The notes beneath the pieces are model-generated. The model was not told where the DNA came from and ran no database searches. It saw nothing but the letters and a program-made list of their open reading frames with translations. From Streptomyces sp. RKAG290 (GTDB lineage Bacteria; Actinomycetota; Actinomycetes; Streptomycetales; Streptomycetaceae): a stretch of 64,000 bases of DNA. The translations under genes were made by a program, and so were the position numbers. Positions 26,144 through 34,928 of the stretch are shown here, one piece after another. Position 1 is the first letter of the stretch; each line of letters starts with the position of its first letter. The DNA lies in assembly GCF_023701695.1 (NCBI RefSeq), contig NZ_JAJOZC010000001.1, positions 6,633,894 to 6,697,893 of the forward strand, read 5' to 3'.

Positions 26144-26503
26144 GTGAAACGCCGTCACGAGCCACCGGGCTGGGGCGCGCTCCAGCCCCCGCCCGGGTAC
26201 TACTCGGCGGACGGGCGGCCGCCCGATGCCATGCAGCGCGCGCTGATCCTCGACTGGGCGGTCAGCCAGCGGATCGCGAGCGGCTGGCGCATGGAGTCCC
26301 GCTCCGAGACCCAGGTCGTGATGGTCCGCGGCCGCCCCCTGAACCATGTGCTGCACGCCGTGCTGACGGTGTTCAGCTGTTTCGTCTGGGGCGCCGTGTG
26401 GCTGGTGCTGGGCGTGACCAACAAGGTGGAACGGATCGCGCTCACCGTCGACGCGATGGGCGACATCATCACCGTGAACGGGCCGGGCCGTAGCGGATTC
26501 TGA
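26144..26503 (+). CDS. small membrane protein of unknown function
   Basis: 119 residues with one hydrophobic stretch, about 67-90 (HAVLTVFSCFVWGAVWLVLG), probably one or two membrane passes. The N-terminal half is soluble (RALILDWAVSQRIASGWRMESRSETQVVM), resembling streptomycete proteins with a short membrane anchor after a small alpha/beta domain. GTG at 26144 has a strong GGAGGTGA site. Monocistronic; convergent with lnt. Confidence 0.65.
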   Translation: MKRRHEPPGWGALQPPPGYYSADGRPPDAMQRALILDWAVSQRIASGWRMESRSETQVVMVRGRPLNHVLHAVLTVFSCFVWGAVWLVLGVTNKVERIALTVDAMGDIITVNGPGRSGF

Positions 26504-26566
26504 GACCTCCGCCTGCCGCTCCACGGACGGCGCGCGCACCGCCCGGTAGTCCCTGCGCGTTCCGAG

Positions 26567-28204
26567 TCACTGCGCGGACTCCGTCCGGGACTCCGGGGCC
26601 GGCCGGGCAGGTGTGGCGGACGCGGCCCCGGCGGCGACCGCACCCGCCGGAACGGACAGGCCGGGCCTGCGCACGGACCGCACCCCTTCGAACGCGCAGA
26701 AGGCGGCCAGGACGCCCAGTGCGCCGTACAACGGCCAGTCGCCCAGCCGGACGTACAGCGTGGTCCCCGTCGCCAGCGGCGCGCCGAACACCGCGGCCCC
26801 GCTGGTGTCCGTACCGAGCGGAGCGCCGACGGGCTCGCCCTGCGGGCCGTACACCGCGCTCACACCCGTGAGCGTGGCATGCACCATCGGGCGGCCGTTC
26901 TCGGCGGCCCGCAGGGCACCGAGCGAGGCGTGCTGGGCGGGTGCCCAGCCGTTCTGGAAGGACGAGGTGGAGGACTGGGCGATCAGCAGCTGCGCACCGT
27001 CCCGGGTCAGCCGTCGGCTCATGTCGGGAAACGCGGACTCGAAGCAGACGAGCGGGCCGATGTGCAGTGCATGCGCGCCGGGGAGCGTCATGGTCACCGG
27101 CCGTGCGCCGCGCAGCCGGTCCTCGCCCGCGGCCCGGCCCATCGAGGTGGCCCAGCCGAGCGCCGACCGGGCCGGGATGTACTCACCGAAGGGCACCAGC
27201 CGCATCTTGTCGTAACGGTCACCGGTCAGGCCCTGCGGACCCACCAGCACGGCGCTCTTGAAGATTCCGGTCCGGCCCGACGCATCGGTCTGTCTCGCGT
27301 CCACGTTCACCAGCACATCCGCGCCCACCAGGCGCGACAGTGCCGCGATCCGGGCGGCGACGTCGGGCCGCCGGACCGGATCGACGGCCAGGCTGCTCTC
27401 GCCCCACACGACCAGGTCGACGTCCCGGCCCGCCAGCGAGCGCGTCAGCTCCTCACTGCGGGCGAGGCGGCGCTGGATGCTGCCGGGCCCCTCGATGACA
27501 CCGGGCTGCACCACGGCGATCCGGGCCACCCCCGACCGCTCCGGCTGCGGCGCCCACATCCACACCGCTCCCACCGCCACCGTGCCGGCCACGAGCGCCA
27601 CGACGGCTGCCGTGCGGGCGGCCGGGGACACCAGCAGCACGGCGACGGCGGTGTTCACGGCCACCACCAGCAGGCTCACCAGCCACACCCCGCCCACCGA
27701 GGCCAGCCGGAGCGCGGGCGTCACCTGCCATTGGCTCGCGCCCAACAGCCCCCAGGGGCCGCCTAGCGCCTCCCAGGAGCGTGCCAGCTCGATCATCAGC
27801 CAGCCGCACGGAACCACGATCACGGCCGCGGCCACCGCGGCGCCCGACGTCGGCCCGCCGAGCAGCCGGGAGACCAGCAGGCCCCAGGGGGCCCACAGCA
27901 GCCCGAGCAGGGCCGCCAGCACCACGATGAACACATGGAGGCTCGGCATCAGCCAGTGGTGCACAGCGAGCATGTAGCCGGTCCCGCCGAGCCATCCGTC
28001 GAGCGCCGCCCGGCGCCCCGTACCGGCGGATCGGATCAGGAGCAGCAAGGGGACCAGCGCGACATAGGCGAACCACCACAGCGAGGGGGCGGGGAACGCG
28101 AGCGCGGGCAGCGCGCCGGCGGCGAGCGCGGCGGCCCCACGCCACAGGGCGGAGCCGCGTATCCGGTTGCCCCACTCGCTCCGTCGCCCGGCCCAGGTCC
28201 GCAT
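26567..28204 (-). CDS. lnt: apolipoprotein N-acyltransferase
   Basis: Adds the third acyl chain to lipoproteins on the outer face of the membrane. 545 residues: about six N-terminal membrane spans (from residue 20 to 210), then a nitrilase-like domain from about 215. The catalytic triad appears as Glu in WGESSLAV, Lys in DRYDKMRLVPFGEYIP, and Cys in GPLVCFESAFPD. A final membrane helix is near 505-525, followed by an Ala/Pro-rich tail. ATG at 28204 with GAGGAGG upstream. Streptomycetes often carry two lnt homologues. Confidence 0.92.
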   Translation of the reverse strand: MRTWAGRRSEWGNRIRGSALWRGAAALAAGALPALAFPAPSLWWFAYVALVPLLLLIRSAGTGRRAALDGWLGGTGYMLAVHHWLMPSLHVFIVVLAALLGLLWAPWGLLVSRLLGGPTSGAAVAAAVIVVPCGWLMIELARSWEALGGPWGLLGASQWQVTPALRLASVGGVWLVSLLVVAVNTAVAVLLVSPAARTAAVVALVAGTVAVGAVWMWAPQPERSGVARIAVVQPGVIEGPGSIQRRLARSEELTRSLAGRDVDLVVWGESSLAVDPVRRPDVAARIAALSRLVGADVLVNVDARQTDASGRTGIFKSAVLVGPQGLTGDRYDKMRLVPFGEYIPARSALGWATSMGRAAGEDRLRGARPVTMTLPGAHALHIGPLVCFESAFPDMSRRLTRDGAQLLIAQSSTSSFQNGWAPAQHASLGALRAAENGRPMVHATLTGVSAVYGPQGEPVGAPLGTDTSGAAVFGAPLATGTTLYVRLGDWPLYGALGVLAAFCAFEGVRSVRRPGLSVPAGAVAAGAASATPARPAPESRTESAQ

Positions 28205-28302
28205 GGAGCGCCTCCTCGTTCTGCCCTGTCCGGGGTCGGTTCCGTGCCCCGGTTCCCGTCTTCTTCCCCCAGTGTGAGGCAGCGGAAGCGGGCCGGGGCC
28301 GA

Positions 28303-28809
28303 TCAGCCGGTGGCGAGGGGGCCCGACAGGCTCCGCCACTTCTCGTGCACGGTCACGCCATGGATCCGCCAGCCGTTCTCCGTGCGCAGCAGCTCGAAGG
28401 CGTACCGCCCGCCGGAGACGAAGTTCGGCGCGGTCGGCGACGCGTCGTCGCCGCCCTTCCCGCTGTCGTCGCCGTCCGGGCCTGTCAGCCGCATCGGGTT
28501 CATGTAGTCGGCCCGTACCTGGGCCCCGTCGCCCGGGTAGCCGCCGAGGTCCTGGAGGTCGAGCCGGCGGTTGACGATCAGGTGCTGCCGCACGGGAAAG
28601 AGCAGCATCGTTTGCGACAGCCACTGCGCGACCTCGGCGGCGGGTCCCTCGATGCCGCCGGCGGTGCGGTAGTCGGCGCGGCCGTCCGGGGTGAACAGTG
28701 CTTGGTAGTCATTCCATTCGCCGTCGTCCACCGCCACCGCGTAGCCGGTGATCACTGCATCGATGGAGAGCCGGTCCATCACGGTCGAGAGATCTACGCG
28801 CTGCGTCAT
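28303..28809 (-). CDS. SnoaL/NTF2-like protein
   Basis: 168-residue protein with the cone-shaped NTF2-like fold: helix LSIDAVITGYAVAVDDGEW, then YQALFTPDGRADY and a C-terminal WRIHGVTVHEKW strand. This form (SnoaL_4-like) includes ring-hydroxylating dioxygenase beta subunits, dehydratases and isomerases, and many of unknown role. An acidic Gly/Asp insertion near 115-128 is unusual. ATG at 28809 is followed upstream by 245 bases with no gene (28810-29054). Function not assigned. Confidence 0.75.
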   Translation of the reverse strand: MTQRVDLSTVMDRLSIDAVITGYAVAVDDGEWNDYQALFTPDGRADYRTAGGIEGPAAEVAQWLSQTMLLFPVRQHLIVNRRLDLQDLGGYPGDGAQVRADYMNPMRLTGPDGDDSGKGGDDASPTAPNFVSGGRYAFELLRTENGWRIHGVTVHEKWRSLSGPLATG

Positions 28810-29054
28810 CGGGTCAGTGTGTGCCCGCAGGCCCCAGGGGCCAAGTGCCGTGCACCCGCGGCGGCCCCCGTGGGCGCGGAACGGCCGCCGAGGCGGGGCG
28901 CGGCAAAGGAGGCCGTGCCTGAGCCCAGGGCCCCGGTGCGTCGGCTGCCGGCCGCGCGTGCCGGTGCTGCGGACCGGTCCGACGGGTCCGGCACGGCGAG
29001 CCGCCGAATGCTGTTGTCCTCGTCGGTCGCAGCGCCTGCACCTATGCTCGCGGG

Positions 29055-29432
29055 ATGGAGCAGAGCGAAGTCGTGAAGCGTGTGATCGGCATCCTCACCG
29101 AGGCGGGCGAGATGCGCAGGCTCTTGGAGGAGGACCCGGACCGCGGCGACCCGAGCAACGACTCGACCGTGGTGACCGCCCTCCTGAACGAGACCATGCC
29201 GCGCATCGCGATCCCCGAGGACGCCACGATCGAGGATGTGGTGGGGCTGGTGGGCCGCGAGGTCGGGGGGGCGGTCGAACAGTTGGTCGGAGCGTTCACC
29301 CTGGCTTTCGCCATGCTGGCGCAGGTGCACGACTCGGGGCAGACGGATGTGACGTCCGCGGACGTGCTGCAGGACCTCGCCCTGCGGGCCGAGCAGTTCG
29401 GCTCCGACGGCCCGGAGGACACGGAGGCGTAG
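29055..29432 (+). CDS. hypothetical acidic helical protein
   Basis: 125 residues, acidic, predicted mainly helical, no membrane segment. Two regions stand out: ILTEAGEMRRLLEEDPDRGD and a central hydrophobic helix VEQLVGAFTLAFAMLAQVH (about 74-92). No recognised family. ATG at 29055 with a weak ribosome site. A 31-base gap follows before the flavin reductase gene on the same strand, so they may be cotranscribed. Confidence 0.55.
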   Translation: MEQSEVVKRVIGILTEAGEMRRLLEEDPDRGDPSNDSTVVTALLNETMPRIAIPEDATIEDVVGLVGREVGGAVEQLVGAFTLAFAMLAQVHDSGQTDVTSADVLQDLALRAEQFGSDGPEDTEA

Positions 29433-29463
29433 CGCCTGCCCGACGGGCGGCATACTCGTCGGC

Positions 29464-30084
29464 ATGCGTATCGACATCGACCCCCGGTCCACGGACCGGG
29501 GCACGTTCTACCGGCTGCTCACCGCGGTGGTCGTGCCGCGGCCCATCGCCTGGGTGTCCACCGTGACCCCGGACGGCGAAACGGCCAACCTGGCCCCCCA
29601 CTCGTTCTTCACGATCGCCTGTGTGAGTCCGCCCGTGGTCCAGTTCACCTCGGTCGGGCGCAAGGACTCGCTGCGCAACATCGAGGAGACCGGCTCCTTC
29701 GTGGTCAACTTCGCGCCGGAACACCTCTTCGAGCAGATCAACGCGACCGCGACGGACTTTCCCCGCGGCGTCAGTGAGTTCGAGGCCGTGGGCGTCGAGC
29801 CGGAACCCAGTCTGCGGGTGAAGCCCCCGCGGGTGGCGGGGTCACCGGTCGCCCTCGAATGCGAGCTGCACAGCACGGTCCTGCTCGGCGACTCCACTGT
29901 CGTCTTCGGCCGTGTGGTGCATGCCGTGGTCGACGAGGACGTCATGGCGGACGGGCATCCTGAGGTCACCAGGCTGCGCCCGCTGACCCGGCTCGGCAAG
30001 GACGAGTGGGGCACCTTCGGAGGCGTACGGGAGATCTCCCGCGTCCCCTACGCCCAGTGGCAGGAGGACCGCACCGCCCCGTGA
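29464..30084 (+). CDS. flavin reductase-like FMN-binding protein
   Basis: 206-residue split-barrel protein of the flavin reductase domain family. YRLLTAVVVPRPIAWVSTV (17-35) and NLAPHSFFTIACVSPPVVQFT (42-62) are the FMN-contact segments; RKDSLRNIEETGSFVVNF follows. The form with PRPIAWVST is the DIM6/NTAB-like subgroup, many members of which bind FMN with unknown partners. ATG at 29464. Possibly supplies reduced flavin to a monooxygenase elsewhere. Confidence 0.85.
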   Translation: MRIDIDPRSTDRGTFYRLLTAVVVPRPIAWVSTVTPDGETANLAPHSFFTIACVSPPVVQFTSVGRKDSLRNIEETGSFVVNFAPEHLFEQINATATDFPRGVSEFEAVGVEPEPSLRVKPPRVAGSPVALECELHSTVLLGDSTVVFGRVVHAVVDEDVMADGHPEVTRLRPLTRLGKDEWGTFGGVREISRVPYAQWQEDRTAP

Positions 30085-30190
30085 GGCGGCAGGGGGCCCG
30101 GCGGAACCGGCCGGTACTCCACCGGGCGTACGGGCACTGCCTTCCGAGGTACGACGACGCCCGGACGTGTGCCGCGGGAAGCTGCGCACC

Positions 30191-31015
30191 ATGGAGAACC
30201 AGACCGCAGCAACTGCCCCGGCCGGACCGCCGGGCCGGCGCATCCGCCGCCCGTCCGGGCACCCCCGCAGCCTCCGGGGCGTCCGGCCGGTGGAAGCCCT
30301 CTGCTACGCGACGGGGGCGGTGCTCATCGCGTCCGGGCTGGTGCATCTCGTCGTGCTCGTCGCGGACGGCGGTTCCTGGGAGGGCCCGGTGTCCTGGCGC
30401 AAGCCCGTCACCTTCGGGCTCTCCTTCGGCCTGACCCTCATCGCGATCGCCTGGGTCTCCTCGTACCTGCGGATCGGCGTGCGCACCCGGGCCGTACTGC
30501 TGGGGCTGTTCGCCGCGGACTGTGTGCTGGAGGTCGCCGGCATCACCCTGCAGGCCTGGCGGCACGTGCCGTCCCACTTCAACATGGAGACCCCCTTCGA
30601 CACGGCTGTGTCCATGACGCTGGCCGTCGGCGGGGGCGTACTGGTCGTCATTCTGTCCCTGCTGTCGGCCGCCGCGTTCGTCCGGCGCCCCGGCGGTCCG
30701 GACGGCATGGCGCTCGCGCTGCGGGCGGGCTGCGGGATTCTCGTCATCGGGCTGCTGTCGGGCGCGGCGATGATCGCGCGCGGCGTGTATCTCACCCGCA
30801 CCGGGCACCAGTTGGCCGGCTACGCCTCCACGGCCTCGCTCAAGCCCCTGCACGGCGTGAGCCTGCACGCCGTCCTCGTCCTTCCCGCGCTGGCCCGCCT
30901 CCTGGCTCTGACCTCGTGGAACGCACCCGCCCGAGTGGCCGTCGTGCGGGCTGCCGTCGGCTGCTACGCGGTGGCCGTGGCGGCGGCGCTGGTGTGGGCG
31001 GTCGTCGCCTACTGA
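30191..31015 (+). CDS. multipass membrane protein of unknown function
   Basis: 274 residues with about seven hydrophobic segments (from LCYATGAVLIASGLVHLVVLV near 37 to the C terminus). The N-terminal 30 residues are basic and Pro-rich. The motif WRKPVTFGLSFGLTLIAIAWV near 66-86 and AWRHVPSHFNMETPFD near 125-140 are distinctive of a conserved actinobacterial membrane family without known function. ATG at 30191 with GGGAAG upstream. Confidence 0.75.
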   Translation: MENQTAATAPAGPPGRRIRRPSGHPRSLRGVRPVEALCYATGAVLIASGLVHLVVLVADGGSWEGPVSWRKPVTFGLSFGLTLIAIAWVSSYLRIGVRTRAVLLGLFAADCVLEVAGITLQAWRHVPSHFNMETPFDTAVSMTLAVGGGVLVVILSLLSAAAFVRRPGGPDGMALALRAGCGILVIGLLSGAAMIARGVYLTRTGHQLAGYASTASLKPLHGVSLHAVLVLPALARLLALTSWNAPARVAVVRAAVGCYAVAVAAALVWAVVAY

Positions 31016-31226
31016 TGCGGCCGTGAAGGCGAATGCGGGACGCACCGGCGACGGTGCCGACGGCCGGACCTGCGGCAACGGATAGTCTCTGCAAGCCTCG
31101 TCGGAATTTTTACCGGAGCCCTGGTGGGTGTGGGACCGGGACGATGCCACACCCCCGTCGTCGCCGCGGTCCTCGGACCGGCCGGCCTCGGGGCTCTCAC
31201 AGCAACTGCGATGTACAGGAGACCCG

Positions 31227-31385
31227 ATGGCTGATACCCCGCCCCGCCAGGTTCAGCGGCGCTCGGACGAGAGCGCGGCGGGCTCGGCGGCCGATGCCCA
31301 GGGCCGTGTCGAGGCCGTACCGACACCGCGCTACCAGGGGCTTTTCGTCGAACCCGATCTTCCGCCGTTCGTCGAGACCGAGTGA
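31227..31385 (+). CDS. 52-residue hypothetical peptide
   Basis: A small gene with a good ribosome site (CAGGAGA, 5 bases before ATG 31227). The first 30 residues are polar (DTPPRQVQRRSDESAAGSAA). The last 20 are YQGLFVEPDLPPFVETE-like, with aromatic residues and prolines. No cysteine, no signal peptide and no modification enzyme is nearby. It lies 146 bases upstream of a TetR gene. Might be a regulatory peptide or a small protein with a recognition tail. Family not recognised. Confidence 0.5.
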   Translation: MADTPPRQVQRRSDESAAGSAADAQGRVEAVPTPRYQGLFVEPDLPPFVETE

Positions 31386-31530
31386 CGACACGCGCACCGA
31401 GGCCCGCATCGCCCCTGTCCCCGCTCCGGCGGGGGCGGGGGCGGTCCGGCACCGGGCGGCCGCTCCCCGACCGCCACCGGCGCGGCGGGGCCCCGCTGTG
31501 CGCGCCCCGCGCATCATGGAAGCTGTCGGC

Positions 31531-32160
31531 ATGAACATCTCTGCCGACGAAGACTCACCGGAACGGGCGGGCTACCGGCGCTCGGCGGGATCGCCGCGCG
31601 GTGAGGCCCGCCGTCGGGAGCTGCTGGAACGGGTCACCGAGGACCTCGCGGCCAACGGGCTCGTGGACTTCTCGCTGCGGCGCGCCGCCCGAGCGGCCGG
31701 TGCCACGCACAAGGTGCTCCTCTACCACTTCGACGGAGTGGACGACCTGCTCGTGCAGGCGGTCGTCCGGCTGCGTGAACGGCGCATCGGGAAGGCACTG
31801 GACGCCGCCACCGAGGGATCGGTCCGCCGGTCGCTGGGGGAGTGGGTGCGTGCGGTCTGGCCCATCCTGGTGGGCGAGGAGGCGCGGGTGCTCGATCAGG
31901 CCATCGGCCTCGCGATGTACGACTCCGAACGCTACGCAGCACTCGGCCGCGAGGCGTCCCAGCAGTACCTGCCCACCCTGCTGTCCGTCTGCCCGCAGCA
32001 CTGGTCCGACCGCCGCAAGCTGGAGGTCGCCGAAATGGTCCTCGCGACACTCCGCGGTTTCCTGGTGGACGCCCGGACCAGCGGCGACACCGCCGGGGTC
32101 GCCGCCGGGTTCGAGGCGCTCGTCCGGGCGCTGGACCGGGAGGAGGCCGCGGACGAGTGA
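31531..32160 (+). CDS. TetR-family transcriptional regulator
   Basis: 209-residue regulator. The helix-turn-helix is in FSLRRAARAAGATHKVLLYHFDGVDDLLVQAV (about 46-77), with a typical YHF motif. The C-terminal domain is all-helical and ends with an acidic tail. ATG 31531 with GGAAG 9 bases upstream; an in-frame ATG at 31516 is possible. It is followed after 49 bases by a perfect 18-bp palindrome and then two alpha/beta hydrolase genes, which it probably controls. Confidence 0.88.
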   Translation: MNISADEDSPERAGYRRSAGSPRGEARRRELLERVTEDLAANGLVDFSLRRAARAAGATHKVLLYHFDGVDDLLVQAVVRLRERRIGKALDAATEGSVRRSLGEWVRAVWPILVGEEARVLDQAIGLAMYDSERYAALGREASQQYLPTLLSVCPQHWSDRRKLEVAEMVLATLRGFLVDARTSGDTAGVAAGFEALVRALDREEAADE

Positions 32161-32209
32161 CCGTGCCTCCGTGGCCGCGGCGCGGAGCCGGCGGGGCGAT
32201 GGACAGCAT

Positions 32210-32227
32210 GTGAACCACGTGGTTCAC
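32210..32227. promoter_or_regulatory. perfect 18-bp palindromic operator before the hydrolase operon
   Basis: GTGAACCACGTGGTTCAC is a perfect palindrome 37 bases before the ATG of the first hydrolase and 49 bases after the TetR stop. It fits the size of a TetR dimer site. Confidence 0.75.
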
Positions 32228-32264
32228 TTTTGGGAGGGATGAATCCATCCACCCGGAGGTCGGC

Positions 32265-33311
32265 ATGCGTACGTCCGCAGAACGCCAGAAGGTCCGATTC
32301 ACCGCCGACGGCACCGAATGCGCCGCCTGGCACTATCCCGGTACGAACGGCGGCTGCGTGATCATGGCCGGCGGCGGCGGAGTGACCAAGGAGCCCGGCA
32401 CCGACCCCTTCGCCGCGCGGTTCAACGACGCGGGGTTCACCGTCCTCGCCTTCGACTACCGCCGCCTCGGCGAGAGCGGCGGCCGGCCGCGCCAGACCGT
32501 GCGGATCAAGGATCAGCTCGTCGACTGGCAGTCGGCGATCTCCTTCGCCGCGACCCTGCCCGACGTCGATCCGGCCCGGATCGCGATCTGGGGCTTCTCC
32601 CTGTCCGGCGGTCATGTCCTGCGCGTGGCGGCCCGTAACCCGCAGCTCGCGGCGGCCATCGCCCAGACACCCAACGCCGACGGGCCGGCCGCCTCCCGCA
32701 ACGCGACGCGCCACCAGAAGCCGCTCGCGATGCTGCGGCTCACGGGCCGGGCCCTGCTGGACGCGGCCGGCGGACTCCTCGGCCGGAGCCCCGTGCTGGT
32801 GCCTCTCGCGGGCGAGCCGGGCACCGTCTCGATGCTCACCACCCCGGACGCCGTCGACGGCGACAGGGCCCTCAACCCGGGCAACCGTTACCCGCAGTGG
32901 CAGCAGACGATCGCCGCCCGCTCCGTGTTCGGCATCGTCCTCTACCGCCCGGGCCGCGACGCCCCGCGGATACGCGGTCCGCTGCTGGTCCTCGTGTGCG
33001 ACCAGGACCGCACGGCGCTGAGCGAACCCGCCGTCCGCGCTGCGGGACAGGCACCCCGTGCCGAACTGGTCCGCCTGCCCGGCGGGCACTACGCACCGTT
33101 CCTGGACCAGCACGAACCCGCGGTCCGGGCTGAGTTGTCCTTCCTGCGCCATCACCTGCTCGACGAGGCGCCCGCGGGTGCGGATGCGGCGGCTACGGCG
33201 AGATTCGGCTCCGCGGATGCGGGGGCCACTGTGCGATCCGACTCCGCGGTTGCGGCGGCCGCCGGGCGACCTGACTCCGCGGACGCGCCGGCCGCAGCGC
33301 GACGGTCATGA
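32265..33311 (+). CDS. alpha/beta hydrolase, dienelactone hydrolase-like
   Basis: 348-residue serine hydrolase. FDYRRLGESGGRPR near 65-78, the nucleophile elbow GFSLSGGH (about 110-117), an acid in VLVCDQDRTA and His in LPGGHYAPFLDQH. Cytoplasmic. Substrate unknown; related proteins hydrolyse esters or act on acyl-CoA compounds. The last 43 residues are not part of the fold: they are four 11-residue repeats. ATG with CCGGAGG 7 bases upstream, operator before it. Its stop overlaps the next ATG (ATGA). Confidence 0.85.
   Translation: MRTSAERQKVRFTADGTECAAWHYPGTNGGCVIMAGGGGVTKEPGTDPFAARFNDAGFTVLAFDYRRLGESGGRPRQTVRIKDQLVDWQSAISFAATLPDVDPARIAIWGFSLSGGHVLRVAARNPQLAAAIAQTPNADGPAASRNATRHQKPLAMLRLTGRALLDAAGGLLGRSPVLVPLAGEPGTVSMLTTPDAVDGDRALNPGNRYPQWQQTIAARSVFGIVLYRPGRDAPRIRGPLLVLVCDQDRTALSEPAVRAAGQAPRAELVRLPGGHYAPFLDQHEPAVRAELSFLRHHLLDEAPAGADAAATARFGSADAGATVRSDSAVAAAAGRPDSADAPAAARRS
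33180..33308 (+). repeat. four 33-bp in-frame tandem repeats at the C terminus of the hydrolase
   Basis: Units 33180-33212, 33213-33245, 33246-33278 and a shorter 33279-33308. Each begins GCGG(A/T)NGCG and the first three end CTCC. They encode ADAAATARFGS, ADAGATVRSDS, AVAAAAGRPDS and ADAPAAARRS. The array brings the stop codon to the start of the next gene. Confidence 0.8.
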
Positions 33312-34153
33312 AGGAGATCGAACTGTCCGCCGGGACGATCGACTATCAGGACACCGGCGGCGACGGACCCGCGGTGGTCCTGCTGCACGGACTGATGATG
33401 GACGCGTCGCTGTGGGAGGGGCCGATCGCCGGTCTGTCCGCCGACCACCGGTGCCTGGCCCCGACGCTGCCCCTCGGTGCGCACCGCCGCGCGATGCGTG
33501 CGAACGCCGACCTGTCCCTCCTCGGGACAGCGCGGCTGGTCACCGAGTTCCTCGACCGCCTGGACCTGCGGGACGTCACCCTCGTCGGCAACGACACCGG
33601 CGGGGCCCTTGTCCAGTTGATCGTCGCCGACGGAGCCGCCCGGGTGGGACGGGTGGTGCTCGTTTCCTGCGAGGCGTTCGACAACTATCCGGCACGGGTC
33701 ACGGGAACGACTCTCGCGCTGGCCGGCAGGCTCTCGCCCCGCATGTTCGGGGTGTTCATGCAGCAGATGCGACTGCGGGCGGTACGCCGCCTCCCGATCG
33801 CGTTCGGCTGGCTGACCCACCGGGGCGATGCGGCCACCCGACGCTGGACGCGCCCCGTCATGACCCGGCCGGAGATCCGCCGCGACGCCGTGCGGACGCT
33901 GCGAGCGGCCGGCGAGGACGCCCGCCGGCTGGCCGAAGCGGCCGGGAGCCTGCCGTCCTTCGACCGGCCGGCCCTCGTCCTCTGGGCGGCCGGGGACCGC
34001 GTGATGCCGCCCGAGCACGGCCGGCGCCTCGCCGCACTCCTCCCACAGGGCCGGCTGGTCGAGATCGCCGGCAGCCGCACGCTCGTCCCGCTGGACCAGC
34101 CGGAGCAACTGGTGCGGCTGATCAGGGAGTTCGTGCCCGCGCACCGCCAGTGA
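33308..34153 (+). CDS. alpha/beta fold hydrolase, dehalogenase/epoxide hydrolase-like
   Basis: 281 residues. Oxyanion segment VLLHGLMMDASLW and a nucleophile elbow LVGNDTGGALVQ, where Asp rather than Ser is the nucleophile, as in haloalkane dehalogenases and epoxide hydrolases. An acid may lie in LWAAGDRVMPP. At the place where the catalytic His is expected the sequence reads GSRTLVPLDQPE, with no His. The enzyme may be altered or use another base. ATG overlaps the previous stop (ATGA), so translation is coupled. Part of a TetR-controlled operon. Confidence 0.82.
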   Translation: MKEIELSAGTIDYQDTGGDGPAVVLLHGLMMDASLWEGPIAGLSADHRCLAPTLPLGAHRRAMRANADLSLLGTARLVTEFLDRLDLRDVTLVGNDTGGALVQLIVADGAARVGRVVLVSCEAFDNYPARVTGTTLALAGRLSPRMFGVFMQQMRLRAVRRLPIAFGWLTHRGDAATRRWTRPVMTRPEIRRDAVRTLRAAGEDARRLAEAAGSLPSFDRPALVLWAAGDRVMPPEHGRRLAALLPQGRLVEIAGSRTLVPLDQPEQLVRLIREFVPAHRQ

Positions 34154-34299
34154 CATACGGCGGACGTACCGGACTTCCGTCGCGCCCGACACCCCGAGCC
34201 GACTGGGTAACCCGAGCAGCTGCCTGCGCCTTCCGCCCTGGGGTGGGGGACAGGTCTTCCCGGCGTACGGGCGTCAGGTGCGGGCAGCAGGTGCGGACG

Positions 34300-34928
34300 T
34301 CAGGACACGTCGCCGCGGACGCTGTCCCCGAGAAGGCCATCGGTGTACGTCACGTACTTGGAGTCGAACTGACCCTTTCCGGTGATCGTGCCGGTGATGT
34401 TCTCACCGGGACCGAGGTGGACGGTGCCCATCTGGTTCTCGTCGACGCCGAGCTCGGCAGTGTGCTTGCTGCCGTTGGCGTCGGTGACCGAGAAATAGAG
34501 CGGGTTGACGTCGATGTCGTCGCCGCTGTTGTTCGTGACCGTCACTTCGACACTGGTGTAGTCGGAGCCGTCGGCGATGACGCTCTTCTTGAAGGCGGCC
34601 TTTCTCGCGGCAATCGTCACCGGCGCGTCGGCAGGCGTCGCCGTCGCCGTCGTCTTCTCCTTCTGCGGACCGTCCGTCCCGGTGGCCTTCGCCTTGTCCG
34701 GCTCGGTGCTCCGCCCGGTGGCAGTGGGCTTGCTGCCGGACGACGATTCGTTCTCGTCGCCCCCGAAGACGATGGCGCCGCCGATGGCGAAGACGATGAC
34801 GAGGGCGACGATGCCGAGGCAACTGAAGCTCACGATCTTCCCGGTGTTGCTCTTCTTCGGGGCGGGGGCTGCTGCCCCCACCCCGGCTGTCGGCCCCAAC
34901 CGGGTTGCTGCGGCTGCTGATGCGACAT
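34300..34928 (-). pseudogene. DUF4352 membrane-anchored protein, one-base frameshift
   Basis: The N terminus from ATG 34928 is Gln/Pro/Gly-rich (MSHQQPQQPGWGRQPGWGQQ). It must shift frame near 34863-34868, inside a G5 run on the plus strand, to join PAPKKSNTGKIVSFSCLGI, a membrane span, a charged linker (ESSSGSKPTATG) and a DUF4352 domain (SDYTSVEVTVTNNSGDDIDVNPL; FSVTDANGSKHT). With one base added the product is 209 residues, normal for the family. DUF4352 proteins are extracytoplasmic beta-sandwich proteins of unknown role. Upstream, 34929-35241 holds no gene. Confidence 0.75.

Noticed and set aside
34830..34928. Short Gln/Pro-rich peptide read as an independent small protein
   Set aside because: It joins directly, after a one-base shift, to a membrane span and DUF4352 domain, so it is the N terminus of that gene.
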